From NCBI RefSeq assembly GCF_900105115.1, contig NZ_FNRV01000001.1, forward strand, positions 1,240,001 to 1,304,000: a stretch of 64,000 nt of DNA. The letters are read 5' to 3'. A program made the translations under genes and the position numbers. This document shows positions 49,933-58,442 of the stretch, piece by piece. Every line of letters begins with the position of its first letter. Positions within the stretch are counted from its first letter, which is position 1. Under the pieces are notes generated by a model. The model was not told the DNA's origin. It did no database searches and saw only the letters and a list, made by a program, of their open reading frames with translations. The stretch is from Pseudomonas mohnii (GTDB taxonomy: Bacteria > Pseudomonadota > Gammaproteobacteria > Pseudomonadales > Pseudomonadaceae).

Positions 49933-50886
49933 TTACTTGGTTTTGACGAGAACGCCGGCGGTGTCCTTGTTGGAGGTGGCCACCTTGTCCCAGTTGGTCG
50001 AAGTGCCCAGCGCAACGTCAGTCGGCGATTTACCGCCGGCTGCGATGTCCCACGCATAGCCTTTCAGGCCTACGTTGTAGGTCCACTCGGCCTGGTAGGT
50101 GGTCTTGATGTTCTCGCCACCTGCGGTGTCCTGCAGAATGGCGTGGAAATCGCCATTGGGTTGCACGATGCCCGCGCCCTCGACCAAGCCCAGGGTGTTG
50201 TAGGTCGGAGTCGCACCCGGGTTGATCAGCGCGTCGGAGTCAGTCACCACAAACAAGCGACCGAAGGCATCGCGCATCACATTGACGGTGCCAAAGCTGA
50301 ACAGCTGCTCGGCGTTTGTCAGCGCGTTGTCGTACAGCGAGTGCAGCACGGTGGAGTGCAGCAACCAGGCGCGAAGTGAGCCGGCGCGATCGCCAAACAG
50401 CGCGGAACCCTTGTTCAGGACACGGAACGTTGGAGCCGCCGCCGTGCCATCGTGCACCACCGCCGCGTTGCCCGACGTTGCCGCCACCAGGGCGCGGATA
50501 CCGGCGTTAAGCTGGTCTTGCACCTGAGCGATGGCCAGCTGCTCGCCGATCTTGATTGCCGCCAGTTCAGGGTTCTGGAGGATCCAGGTGTACTGCTGCT
50601 TTTCGAACTCAATCGGCGGCGTACCGGCGGCGACTTTCACCGACACATTCAGCAGGTGCTCCAGGCGCTTGGCAGCCACAGCGCCAGAGCCGTAGGCGTT
50701 ACGACGGCGAACCAGGCCGGCAATTTGTTTGAAGGAAGCGTCCAGCGAGAAGTCGCCCTGATTCTGGCCCGCAGCCAGTACCAAGGTGCCGCCAGAGGCC
50801 GCGTTGAACAGCTGCACCTGCTGATCCACAACCTCGGTCATGGCGGAGTAGGTTTGCTTGTTGAATACCTGAAGATCGAATGGCAT
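49933..50886 (-). CDS. Major capsid protein
   Basis: 317 residues (MPFDLQVFNKQTYSAMTEVV; GDFSLDASFKQIAGLVRRRN; LLHSTVLHSLYDNALTNAEQ; RLFVVTDSDALINPG). It has the size and layout of a P22/HK97-fold capsid protein and follows a scaffold-like gene. No protease gene is seen near it. Confidence 0.82.
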   Translation of the reverse strand: MPFDLQVFNKQTYSAMTEVVDQQVQLFNAASGGTLVLAAGQNQGDFSLDASFKQIAGLVRRRNAYGSGAVAAKRLEHLLNVSVKVAAGTPPIEFEKQQYTWILQNPELAAIKIGEQLAIAQVQDQLNAGIRALVAATSGNAAVVHDGTAAAPTFRVLNKGSALFGDRAGSLRAWLLHSTVLHSLYDNALTNAEQLFSFGTVNVMRDAFGRLFVVTDSDALINPGATPTYNTLGLVEGAGIVQPNGDFHAILQDTAGGENIKTTYQAEWTYNVGLKGYAWDIAAGGKSPTDVALGTSTNWDKVATSNKDTAGVLVKTK

Positions 50887-50906
50887 AGAGCCCTCTCAGT
50901 GATGGA

Positions 50907-51650
50907 TTACGCTTGCGACTGAGCCCAGGCCACTTTTTCGGCGTCGGTCTTGCAGTCGGCGAGCTTTTTCGGGGTGCCGGAATTGCCACCACCACCGTTC
51001 GGAGCGCCGCCGCCATTGGCGCCGGAGCCCTTCAGGATGTGGTCGCGGTGGGGGTACTGCGAGACAAGGGTTTCAATCGCTTCGTCGAAGTCGGCCAGCT
51101 CACCCGGGCGGGAGCGGCTGAAGATCTTCTGGCCTTGGGCGTCATAGGCGACGACCTTGCCGTCTTCGATCTTCAGGCTTTGCCCGAAGGTGGCCTGGAC
51201 CATGTCGGCTGGAACTGCCAGCTTTTCGGCGATGTACTTCGAGCGGGCGAAGTTGCCACCGATCTTCTCGGCGTACAGTTGCTGTTCGAAGGTCTGCGCC
51301 TTGCCGTTGGCTTCATCCAGCTGGGTCTGGAAGGCTTTGCTGATCTCGTTGCGAACAGTGTCAATCTCGCCGGCGTCCACCAGCTGCTTCTGATCGAGTT
51401 TCGAGACGGTGTCGAGAGCCTTTTTGGCCGCCGCTGGGTCATCGATACCCTCGAAAGCCTTGAGAGCTCGTTCGGCAGTATCCTTGCCTTCGCGGTGATT
51501 CTTGGCTTCGGCATTCAAAGCGGTGATGCGGGATACGGCAGAGGCGGCATCGAACGGAATGTCCTTGCCGTCGTCGTGCGTGTATACCGGCTTGCCGTCC
51601 TGAATCTCAGCGTATTGCTTGCCGTCCACTTCAACAGTCTTGAGCTTCAT
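50907..51650 (-). CDS. Scaffold-like protein (247 aa)
   Basis: The N-terminal 40 residues are globular (MKLKTVEVDGKQYAEIQDGK). A long charged coiled coil follows (AKNHREGKDTAERALKAFEG to AKTFEQQLYAEK) and a Gly/Asn-rich linker to a C-terminal helix (KKLADCKTDAEKVAWAQSQA). This layout fits phage scaffolds (DUF6651-like) whose C-terminus binds the capsid. Confidence 0.75.
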   Translation of the reverse strand: MKLKTVEVDGKQYAEIQDGKPVYTHDDGKDIPFDAASAVSRITALNAEAKNHREGKDTAERALKAFEGIDDPAAAKKALDTVSKLDQKQLVDAGEIDTVRNEISKAFQTQLDEANGKAQTFEQQLYAEKIGGNFARSKYIAEKLAVPADMVQATFGQSLKIEDGKVVAYDAQGQKIFSRSRPGELADFDEAIETLVSQYPHRDHILKGSGANGGGAPNGGGGNSGTPKKLADCKTDAEKVAWAQSQA

Positions 51651-51703
51651 CTTGTCTCCTGCGAGCCATCCGGCTCAGTGCGCCCCGTCCATCCGAACAG
51701 CGG

Positions 51704-51735
51704 GCATAAAAAAGCCCCGGCGGATGCCGAGGCTT
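51704..51735 (-). terminator. Rho-independent terminator
   Basis: On the minus strand gcctcggc-atcc-gccggggc followed by T6 (one mismatch in the stem). It separates the Mu-F-like gene from the scaffold gene. Confidence 0.68.
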
Positions 51736-51784
51736 AAAGGTGTTCGCGCCACGTTTTGGCGATATCGCATTTCGTGGCGCGCAT

Positions 51785-52858
51785 TTATTTGAGGCGTTCG
51801 CGCAATTGCTCCATCGTGAGCAGCTTGCCCTTGTCGTTGTAGAAGGCGTCCAGCTTCAGACCGCCCTCGCGCATCATCTGCGCCCGCGTCACCCCAAGGA
51901 TCTGATCCTGTCGCCCTGCCGACTGCTTGCTAAGCCATTCAGCGTAGGTCGTGCTCGCCGGCACCTGGCCGTCCATGCTGGCTCGGGTTGCGCCATCGTC
52001 GAAGCCGAGCGCCGCGGCACTCTTGAGCACCGGGAACTTGGTTGAGCGGCAGCACATGTGAATGCGCCCCGGCCGCGCCAGCCAGGGGATCTTGTGGCCG
52101 ATCGGCTTGTAGGTCTTGAGCGTGTAAGGCAACTGGTCGCGAATGCGGCAGGTGCTGGAGGTCTTGTTATCCAGGGTGCTTAGCCACTGCACATGGCTGA
52201 TGATGTCGCTGTTTGCCTCGTACGCGGCGTCACTGGCTGTTTCGGCGGTGTGGCCAATAGCTGAGCGCACAATCGTTTCGACGTCGCGCCGGGAGCGTTG
52301 CAGCAACCCGTCTTCGAAGTTCTCGCTTTTACGTCCGACGATCTGCTTGACGATATCGCTGGTCGTACGCCCCTCAACCACGCCTGAGCGAATTGCATCG
52401 CGGATGCGTGCGGCTCGATCAGCCTCAATGCCAGCCATCCATTCTTTGAGCAATCGCCCCTGAAAGGGTCTGGCTTGAACAATCGCCTTGGCCGCACTGA
52501 AGGCAACGCTCACCACTGGAAACTGAACCTGCACCGCACGCGGAAGAACGGATTCGACCAAGGCCTGCTGAAAGCTCAACTCGTAGACAAGCAAGTCATC
52601 AAGGTTGCGATTCAGCGCCTCATTGACCTCAAGGAAGGCTGTCGCATTCACCTGCAATACAGCCGACAGCACCTGGTTCATCGCCTCGACCGTCAAGACC
52701 GTGCCGACATTCTCCATTGCGTCAATCAGGCGTGACTTGAGTTCGGCGTCCCGGCCGTTGAGGATCGCGATGATCGCCCTCGCCTGGGCGTTACTGTAAT
52801 GCGTCAGGTCGATAGCGTGACCAAGCATGGCGTCACGCAACTGCTGATTAATGCTCAT
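51785..52858 (-). CDS. Minor head protein, Mu F / SPP1 gp7-like
   Basis: 357 residues. Helical N-terminus, then the Mu F-like core: GVVEGRTTSDIVKQIVGRKS, QRSRRDVETIVRSAIGHTAE, HVQWLSTLDNKTSSTCRIRD and GRIHMCCRSTKFPVL with cysteines and histidine typical of this family. It is made next to the portal and may be packaged. It overlaps the portal gene by one base. Confidence 0.87.
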   Translation of the reverse strand: MSINQQLRDAMLGHAIDLTHYSNAQARAIIAILNGRDAELKSRLIDAMENVGTVLTVEAMNQVLSAVLQVNATAFLEVNEALNRNLDDLLVYELSFQQALVESVLPRAVQVQFPVVSVAFSAAKAIVQARPFQGRLLKEWMAGIEADRAARIRDAIRSGVVEGRTTSDIVKQIVGRKSENFEDGLLQRSRRDVETIVRSAIGHTAETASDAAYEANSDIISHVQWLSTLDNKTSSTCRIRDQLPYTLKTYKPIGHKIPWLARPGRIHMCCRSTKFPVLKSAAALGFDDGATRASMDGQVPASTTYAEWLSKQSAGRQDQILGVTRAQMMREGGLKLDAFYNDKGKLLTMEQLRERLK

Positions 52859-54228
52859 TACAGCGTACCCAGTGCAGGGCCTTGCATCTCAATGCGGTCC
52901 TTCTCCACCGCCCAATCCAGCTCGTCGCTGATAACGCCGCGGCGCTGCATTTCGGAGTAGAGGGTCTCGTCGCTGATCTTCCCGGCGGAAGCCATGCTGA
53001 TCAGGGATGGAAGGCTGACCTCGGGAGCAAAGTCGCTATCGAAGTTGCCGCGCATCTCGACATGCCCGCCATCAGGCAGGCCGCGATAGTCGGCAAGGAT
53101 CTGGAGTAGCTGAGCGAGGCAGTCGGCGAACTGGCCGGCCATTCGCGCCAGAGGCGACAATTCCTGAGCGGCCTCTTCATTGGCCTGGGCTGCCGTTTTC
53201 ACCTGCTGCTTGTCGCGCTGCAGCAGCTTTGCCCCTGCCATGCGCATCTCATCAATCAAGTCTTGCAGTGATTGGCGGCCGGCCTCGATTGCGGCGCCGG
53301 TGTGTTCGACATACTCAGCACTGCCATCCTTCGGCATGCGGGTTGCGCTGCCGGAGCTGATGACCAGCTTGAATTGATCGTCATCGGTGAACACGAACAG
53401 CAGCGGCACCCGGGCGACGTGCAGGAGGTTGTCCTGATCGCTCTGCGACTGCCAGTGCTTGACGTTGAGGTAGGCCAGCTCCAGCAATGAGGGCTTGGCG
53501 GTGAGCGCGCCGGTGCGGCCTGTGTAGAAGGTCACCAGCGGAATGTACGAGAGGCTGGTCGCGCCTCGCTCATGCAGCTCCCACGCCCCGCCTTTGTCAG
53601 GTTTACGGTAGGTTCGCCAAGAGCCAGGCTCCAGCACGCGAATCTGCTGAACGCTGGCGGTGCCAAACTCACCATCCGGCACCTCGACGGACTCCATGTA
53701 GCGAAACTGGGTCAGTTTGCCTGCAGTGAATCGCCAGCCCAGCACCTGATCAGGCTTCACAATGACCGCATAGGGCCGCACGCCCGCCTTGATCTCTTCG
53801 GCCCGCGTCTTGTAGAGCGGATTCCCCTCTGCATCTTGGGTCGGCTGGTAATCGATGAGCGCGTGACACAGCCCGTGACTCAACCCATTGCGGAACAGTT
53901 CGACCGACCATGAGTTGAGATCGTTGCCGGCCAGGTCAATGTCGCCACACAGGGTCTTGATGTCATCAGGAACATCCTCACCCAACTGCAGGGGCTCGGC
54001 GAACACTCGCGACGTCATGTTGCTGACTGTCTCGGCATATACCGGCAGCAGCGTGGACAGTGCCAGGCGCTCCTTGTAAGTGTCATCTTGCTCTGCGGGG
54101 TATTGCGGCAGCAGAACTTTGCCAACTGCGCGCATGGCAGATGTTCCGCCCATCAGCGGCGCAACAATGTCCCAGTAGGCACGCATGCGGTCCACCGCCG
54201 GAAGCGTGGCGCTTGGGTCATCACTCAT
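52858..54228 (-). CDS. Portal protein (DUF4055-like)
   Basis: 456 residues (MRAYWDIVAPLMGGTSAMRA; WSVELFRNGLSHGLCHALID; LLELAYLNVKHWQSQSDQDN; LHVARVPLLFVFTD; LQRDKQQVKTAAQANEEAAQ). The middle wing and stem pattern and the position between terminase and minor head protein show a dodecameric portal. Confidence 0.88.
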   Translation of the reverse strand: MSDDPSATLPAVDRMRAYWDIVAPLMGGTSAMRAVGKVLLPQYPAEQDDTYKERLALSTLLPVYAETVSNMTSRVFAEPLQLGEDVPDDIKTLCGDIDLAGNDLNSWSVELFRNGLSHGLCHALIDYQPTQDAEGNPLYKTRAEEIKAGVRPYAVIVKPDQVLGWRFTAGKLTQFRYMESVEVPDGEFGTASVQQIRVLEPGSWRTYRKPDKGGAWELHERGATSLSYIPLVTFYTGRTGALTAKPSLLELAYLNVKHWQSQSDQDNLLHVARVPLLFVFTDDDQFKLVISSGSATRMPKDGSAEYVEHTGAAIEAGRQSLQDLIDEMRMAGAKLLQRDKQQVKTAAQANEEAAQELSPLARMAGQFADCLAQLLQILADYRGLPDGGHVEMRGNFDSDFAPEVSLPSLISMASAGKISDETLYSEMQRRGVISDELDWAVEKDRIEMQGPALGTL

Positions 54229-54230
54229 GG

Positions 54231-55718
54231 TCAGATTCTCAGGGATTGGGTGGAGGTTGGTACAGGCTTGCGCTTGGTCATGGCGACCGCGAAGTAGCGG
54301 AAGCCGTCAGAGCCGTGGGATGTCTTGTCGTGCAGCGGCTTGTCTTTCCAGCAGCCGCGCTTGTCGTCCCATTCCTTGCGGTAGTTCTCAAGGTGGGTGA
54401 TGCCTTCTTCGCACTTTGATTCGTCGAACACGCAGCGCGGCAGGATCTCCCGAGCCGCCTCGATGCCGGTGTCAACGCCTGTCTTGGGCACGACCTGGAA
54501 CTTGATCGAGTACCGCTCTCCATCGATCTCATAGCCTTCTTTGGCGATGTCCTTGCGGCTCTTGGCATCGCTGCCGAACTCGCGGTTTTCGATGTCGTGC
54601 GGCCCCCAGTGCTCGGAATAGGTATAACCCTTGTTCTTGAGCACCTTCATGTAGTGCCGCAGGCCCTCGCCTGAGTTTTCGTAGTAATCAATGACGTGGT
54701 ATTCGGTGCCGACCTGGCGCACGAACCAGATGGCCGTAGAGTCGCCGACGCCGATGTCCCAAAAGGTCATGACCGGAAGGTGCGAGTTGTTCGGTATCGC
54801 GCCTATGCGGCCTTCTGCGTAAAGCCTGGTGAACTGCTGGGCGTAGTAGGCGCCCTCTACCGACTGCTGGAAGGCCTCGACCGGGATCGACGGGTACTCG
54901 CGCTTCATGTCATCGCCGAGGGTCTTTTCCTTTGCGGTGTACCAGGCGCGCTGCCCGGGGTTCGTCTGGATGCCGTGCTTGGCCTCCAGGTCGTTGAAAT
55001 AGTCAGTCAGGCGTTGCGGAATAACCGCCGTCGCCGGGTCCAGCCAGTACAGCGGGTTACGCCACCAGCTGAAGAAGAAGAATTTCCAGTCGAGAAGGCC
55101 CAGCGGCGTGCCGGACAGCTGCTGCTTCTCGGCGCTCTGCGAGTAGTCGAAGAAGTAGCCGGCCCGACCCTCCGCAGTCGATTCGATGGTGACGAAGCAA
55201 TCTGCTGCCACCGCCTCGAAGGCGCCAGTGACGATCTCCCGCGCCTTATGTGGATACTTGGCGCAGATCTTTCCGAACTCGGAAACGTGCAGATAGCGCA
55301 GCGTGCCGCCCCGGAAGGAGGTACTGACGTAGAGCGAGCCGCCTTTGCTAAATACCAGCTCGCCCGCCGCGTCATTGCGCGCCGGGTTGGCCGCCTTGAT
55401 CTCAGCCGGCAGGTTGTCATAGGCGTACTTGATCTTCTCCCGAAACAGGCGCTTGGCGTCCGTCAGGGTGTGAGCGATCAGCGCGCACTTGGCAGCCTCG
55501 AACAGCGCAGCATCCAGTTGGACGATGCAGACCAGAGTCGTAAACCCCAGCTGCCTCGCCTTGAGGATGATGTTTCGGGTGTGCATGCCCTGGAAGTAGT
55601 CGATCTGCTCCTGCGTCATGCGGAAGCGGACTTTCTTACCGTTCTTGTCGGTGATCCAGTAGAGATTGTTCAGGCGCCAGAACCGATCCCTGAGCAGCTT
55701 CAAGTGCTCGGGCTTCAT
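54231..55718 (-). CDS. Terminase large subunit
   Basis: 495 residues from MKPEHLKLLRDRFWRLNNLY; the longer frame to 55742 overlaps the small subunit. The ATPase Walker A-like loop is ILKARQLGFTTLVCIVQLDA, and RYLHVSEFGKICAKYPHKAR follows as the Walker B region. The nuclease domain starts at VMTFWDIGVGDSTAIWFVRQ with the first acidic residue. It packages DNA into heads through the portal. Confidence 0.9.
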   Translation of the reverse strand: MKPEHLKLLRDRFWRLNNLYWITDKNGKKVRFRMTQEQIDYFQGMHTRNIILKARQLGFTTLVCIVQLDAALFEAAKCALIAHTLTDAKRLFREKIKYAYDNLPAEIKAANPARNDAAGELVFSKGGSLYVSTSFRGGTLRYLHVSEFGKICAKYPHKAREIVTGAFEAVAADCFVTIESTAEGRAGYFFDYSQSAEKQQLSGTPLGLLDWKFFFFSWWRNPLYWLDPATAVIPQRLTDYFNDLEAKHGIQTNPGQRAWYTAKEKTLGDDMKREYPSIPVEAFQQSVEGAYYAQQFTRLYAEGRIGAIPNNSHLPVMTFWDIGVGDSTAIWFVRQVGTEYHVIDYYENSGEGLRHYMKVLKNKGYTYSEHWGPHDIENREFGSDAKSRKDIAKEGYEIDGERYSIKFQVVPKTGVDTGIEAAREILPRCVFDESKCEEGITHLENYRKEWDDKRGCWKDKPLHDKTSHGSDGFRYFAVAMTKRKPVPTSTQSLRI

Positions 55719-55719
55719 G

Positions 55720-56244
55720 TCAGGCTTCCTTCGATAATTCATCCATCAGGTCAGACAGGCCGCTGACTGTCTTGTCGCCTTCCTCGGTGTCGAGGTTGTA
55801 GGCCTGGCGTTCGCCCTTGATCACCTTGAGCTGGGCGTCGACTCCAGCGTTCAGCGCGCGGGAGAAGTCGCCAAGATTGTCCTCGTCGATCTCGATATCA
55901 CTCAGGGCTGCGCGAAGCTTGTTAGAGATTTCACGCCACTGCCCAAGGTCGGCCCGGTGAGCCAATACAACTGAGGCGGCTTCATCGGATGCCTCATCAA
56001 CAATCTGCGCATCGTCACGCACTTCACGCTGCGTGACGTCGGTGCGTGAAGGGTTGCGTGAAAGCTTTTCCTTGGTCGCCGTACGAACCTGGTCGGTAAG
56101 GTCACGCTGCCAGCCATTCTTCTTGGCTCGACTGCGGATCGTTGCTTCGTTGGTGTCGTACTTTTCAGCTATTCCACGCAGTGAAAGCGACCCGGCCCGG
56201 TAGGCACGTTCGATCGCCTCCCAGTCGGGTTGCTTGGTTGTCAT
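55720..56244 (-). CDS. Terminase small subunit
   Basis: 174 residues. MTTKQPDWEAIERAYRAGSL, then LRGIAEKYDTNEATIRSRAK, a helix-turn-helix for DNA recognition, and an oligomerisation helix (VVLAHRADLGQWREISNKLR). It overlaps the large subunit by TGACATG spacing. It should bind the pac or cos site. Confidence 0.85.
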   Translation of the reverse strand: MTTKQPDWEAIERAYRAGSLSLRGIAEKYDTNEATIRSRAKKNGWQRDLTDQVRTATKEKLSRNPSRTDVTQREVRDDAQIVDEASDEAASVVLAHRADLGQWREISNKLRAALSDIEIDEDNLGDFSRALNAGVDAQLKVIKGERQAYNLDTEEGDKTVSGLSDLMDELSKEA

Positions 56245-56471
56245 GGGGGATCCTTAGTCTTGGCTGTCCAGCAGCACATCAATCAGCCTCTGCCTACCCA
56301 GCCAATACACCAAGGCACCGCATGATTGAGCATTGCTCTCATTTGTGATTTCGAACGCATTTCAGTTGCAACAGACTGCTCATCGGATACCTATCAGAGT
56401 TGCTTGATCCGATGGCAAGTAGCCGCTATTCCTTAAAGTCATTGCCTGCAGTGATACTTAAGGAGAAGAGG
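56245..56471. other. Intergenic stretch with no gene seen
   Basis: About 230 bases between the divergent terminase and 74-aa genes. It must hold the promoters for both. A cos or pac site could lie here; none could be identified by eye. Confidence 0.5.
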
Positions 56472-56696
56472 ATGCTGAATAAATACGTGGTTGTTCCGGC
56501 AATTCCTGTGGCAACAGAAGCCGTGCGTGAGGGTGATCGCTATTACTGCAAAACCGTCTCGAGCGGATTCAATCTCTACGACAATCAGGAAAAGCAGAGA
56601 TTGGTGCCAGCCTATTCAACCCGCCAAGAAGCTGAGACCGAATGTGAGCGACTCAATCTTGAGCGCCTTCAATCCATACAGTCTGCATACGCTTGA
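56472..56696 (+). CDS. Small plus-strand cargo protein (74 aa)
   Basis: The start MLNKYVVVPAIPVATEAVRE has a strong AAGGAGAAGAGG site. It continues with a DRYYCKTVSSGFNLYDNQEK beta part and a C-terminal helix (TRQEAETECERLNLERLQSI). It stands opposite to the late operon and resembles a moron gene. The function is unknown. Confidence 0.62.
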   Translation: MLNKYVVVPAIPVATEAVREGDRYYCKTVSSGFNLYDNQEKQRLVPAYSTRQEAETECERLNLERLQSIQSAYA

Positions 56697-56697
56697 G

Positions 56698-56886
56698 TCA
56701 GCTCACCATGATGTTCGTCTGCAAATGGGCATGCCCGTGCAGGATGGACACAACCAATCCCTGAGGTAGGCCGGCTGCCTTGGCAGCATCGATCGCCTTG
56801 GCGATGGCGGTATCCAGCTCAGTGACGGCCTTGTTGATGGCTGGGCTCAGTGGCAATGCGTGATGCAGGCGGGTGATGTTGGTCAT
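56698..56886 (-). CDS. Small phage protein (62 aa)
   Basis: MTNITRLHHALPLSPAINKA, then VTELDTAIAKAIDAAKAAGL and LVVSILHGHAHLQTNIMVS. GGGAG lies at good spacing. The pattern is common in small prophage proteins without known function. It is convergent with the 74-aa gene. Confidence 0.6.
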   Translation of the reverse strand: MTNITRLHHALPLSPAINKAVTELDTAIAKAIDAAKAAGLPQGLVVSILHGHAHLQTNIMVS

Positions 56887-56901
56887 GCCCTACTCCCATG
56901 T

Positions 56902-56937
56902 CGCGACACAATTTGCTGATTCGCGAAACGTGTCGCG
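56902..56937. promoter_or_regulatory. Bipartite inverted repeat, cgcgacac-N20-gtgtcgcg (copy 1)
   Basis: 8-bp arms cgcgacac/gtgtcgcg separated by exactly 20 bases, 15 bases upstream of the 62-aa start and just after the holin stop. The same arms and spacing occur at 63493-63528. Likely operator for a phage regulator. Confidence 0.5.
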
Positions 56938-56939
56938 GA

Positions 56940-57332
56940 TTACTGGTTCGCCCCATTCAGGTTCCGGCGAATCTCAGCCAGGTCCTGAGCGATCTCACCC
57001 AGATCCTTGTCCCGGCGCTTCTCGGCCCACTTGAACCAGGCGCGGACCAGAACCCAAGCAGGCAGGCCGCACACGAAGATCAGCCCGCCGATGGCGATCA
57101 ACCCAACGTCGTCATTCGCCCAGTCACCAATCCCCAGCCAGCGCACGACGAACGCGCCGCCGCAGATGCTGGATACGGTGGTGCTGATCATGGCGACAAC
57201 GAACTCGCGCACGGTCTTGGGCAGCGTCATCGCCATGACAACCACAGCAGCCAATACCGCAACGAAGCCAAAGGCCCCCAGTTTGTACAACGCAATCCCG
57301 CCAGCGGCGGTCAATGGGCCGGGCTCGGACAT
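56940..57332 (-). CDS. Holin
   Basis: 130 residues from MSEPGPLTAAGGIALYKLG. About three membrane helices (GAFGFVAVLAAVVVMAMTL; VAMISTTVSSICGGAFVV; VGLIAIGGLIFVCGLPAW) and a charged C-terminus (WAEKRRDKDLGEIAQDLAEI). This is the class I/II holin pattern. It is separated from the endolysin by the structural genes, which is common in these phages. Its collapsed copy is at 13569-13720. Confidence 0.78.
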   Translation of the reverse strand: MSEPGPLTAAGGIALYKLGAFGFVAVLAAVVVMAMTLPKTVREFVVAMISTTVSSICGGAFVVRWLGIGDWANDDVGLIAIGGLIFVCGLPAWVLVRAWFKWAEKRRDKDLGEIAQDLAEIRRNLNGANQ

Positions 57333-57476
57333 AGGTAGTGATCTCATACGCGCCTCGGGTTTCTAGGCGAAGGAATTGGGCCGGCGCCCGTGCAACTCCC
57401 CACCGAAGCGGCTAGAGGATGCACAGACCCGGAAACGACAAAGCCCAAGTGCTTGCTCAGGCCTAGAACACTTACA

Positions 57477-57513
57477 ACATAATTGTTGTATTACTACATA
57501 ACTGTTGTATAAT
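57477..57513 (+). promoter_or_regulatory. hicAB promoter with repeated operator
   Basis: acataattgttgtat (57477-57491) and acataactgttgtat (57496-57510) are direct repeats 19 bp apart, each with partly inverted TACAAC/GTTGTA arms. A -10 TATAAT is at 57508-57513 with TTGTAT at 57486-57491 as -35 (16-bp spacer). HicB is expected to bind here and repress the operon. Confidence 0.7.
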
Positions 57514-57541
57514 GAACTCATCCAAACAACGAGGCGAGGTG

Positions 57542-57721
57542 ATGAAGTTCAGCGAGTTCAGACGATGGTTGAAGGCCCAAGGGGTGACCTTCGAAGCAGG
57601 CAAAGGAAGCCACTTCAAGATCACCGCCCCAAACGGCAACAAGACCACCTTCGCGGATCACGGTAGTAAGGAAATGCCAGAACCGACCCGCAAGGCGATC
57701 ATCAAACAACTGGGGCTCTGA
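57542..57721 (+). CDS. hicA: HicA-type mRNA interferase toxin
   Basis: 59 residues from MKFSEFRRWLKAQGVTFEAG. The dsRBD-like fold contains the catalytic histidine in KGSHFKITAPNG and ends MPEPTRKAIIKQLGL. The upstream extension to 57512 overlaps the promoter and is not used. It cleaves mRNA when HicB is lost. It precedes hicB by about 50 bases, the usual order. Confidence 0.88.
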   Translation: MKFSEFRRWLKAQGVTFEAGKGSHFKITAPNGNKTTFADHGSKEMPEPTRKAIIKQLGL

Positions 57722-57773
57722 AGAGCCCCTTCACCACATCTGAATGCTGGACGATCACCTCCGAGGAGTGACC

Positions 57774-58199
57774 ATGTACGACTATGCAATTCGCTTTGAG
57801 CGAGATGACACACCAGGGCTCGCCGTGTTTTGCCGTGACCTGCCGCAATTCCACAGCTACGGCGATGACGAGCAGCACGCGCTGAGCGAAGCGGTGGATG
57901 GTATCGAGACAACCTTGTCGATCTATGTCGATGAGCGTCGTGCAATTCCGGCAGCGTCTGCACCAGAGGCTGGCGAGCGCGTTGTTCACTTGCCAGCGGT
58001 AACCGTTGCCAAGATCGCTCTGTGGAACGCCATGATGGATCGAGATATGCGCAAGGCTGACTTGTGCCGGTTGCTCGGCGTGCACCAGGCCCAAGGTGAT
58101 CGATTGGTCGACTTCCTGCACACATCGAAGATGGAGCAGCTAGAAGCCGCCCTGTCCGCTCTCGGCAAGCGCCTGGCTATCTCTGTAGAGGCAGCCTGA
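57774..58199 (+). CDS. hicB: HicB-type antitoxin
   Basis: 141 residues. The N-terminal partial RNase H-like domain (MYDYAIRFERDDTPGLAVFC; YGDDEQHALSEAVDGIETTL) neutralises HicA. The C-terminal helix-turn-helix (RKADLCRLLGVHQAQGDRLV) binds the operator at 57477-57510. The antitoxin start has GGAG. The system stabilises the prophage and might act on other phages. Confidence 0.87.
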   Translation: MYDYAIRFERDDTPGLAVFCRDLPQFHSYGDDEQHALSEAVDGIETTLSIYVDERRAIPAASAPEAGERVVHLPAVTVAKIALWNAMMDRDMRKADLCRLLGVHQAQGDRLVDFLHTSKMEQLEAALSALGKRLAISVEAA

Positions 58200-58256
58200 A
58201 TAAAAAAGGCCGTCAGGTGGCGGCCAAGTGCAGCACGGAGCAGCGAGGGGAAATCT

Positions 58257-58341
58257 TTACTCGGCAATGGTGAAGTCGATGTAATACGCCTTGCCCGGTT
58301 CGAGCTTGTCGGCCGCGGACTTCACGATCTTGGCCTTAATT
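58257..58341 (-). pseudogene. C-terminal remnant of a minus-strand phage gene
   Basis: The frame IVKSAADKLEPGKAYYIDFT, then IAE and a stop; no start upstream. It looks like the end of a small early gene cut by the insertion of the HicAB or 175-aa cargo. Confidence 0.45.
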
Positions 58342-58442
58342 AAGCGACAGTGTGAGCTTGCCGAAACGGCTTAATCGCCCTGCGTTTCTCTTCAATCGCT
58401 AAAGCGAAGGCTCCACCAGGCCAAGCCAAAGGACACTCAAGA

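Noticed and set aside
54696..55766. 356-codon plus-strand frame opposite the terminase
   Set aside because: Antisense of the large terminase, with unusual composition and no start signals.
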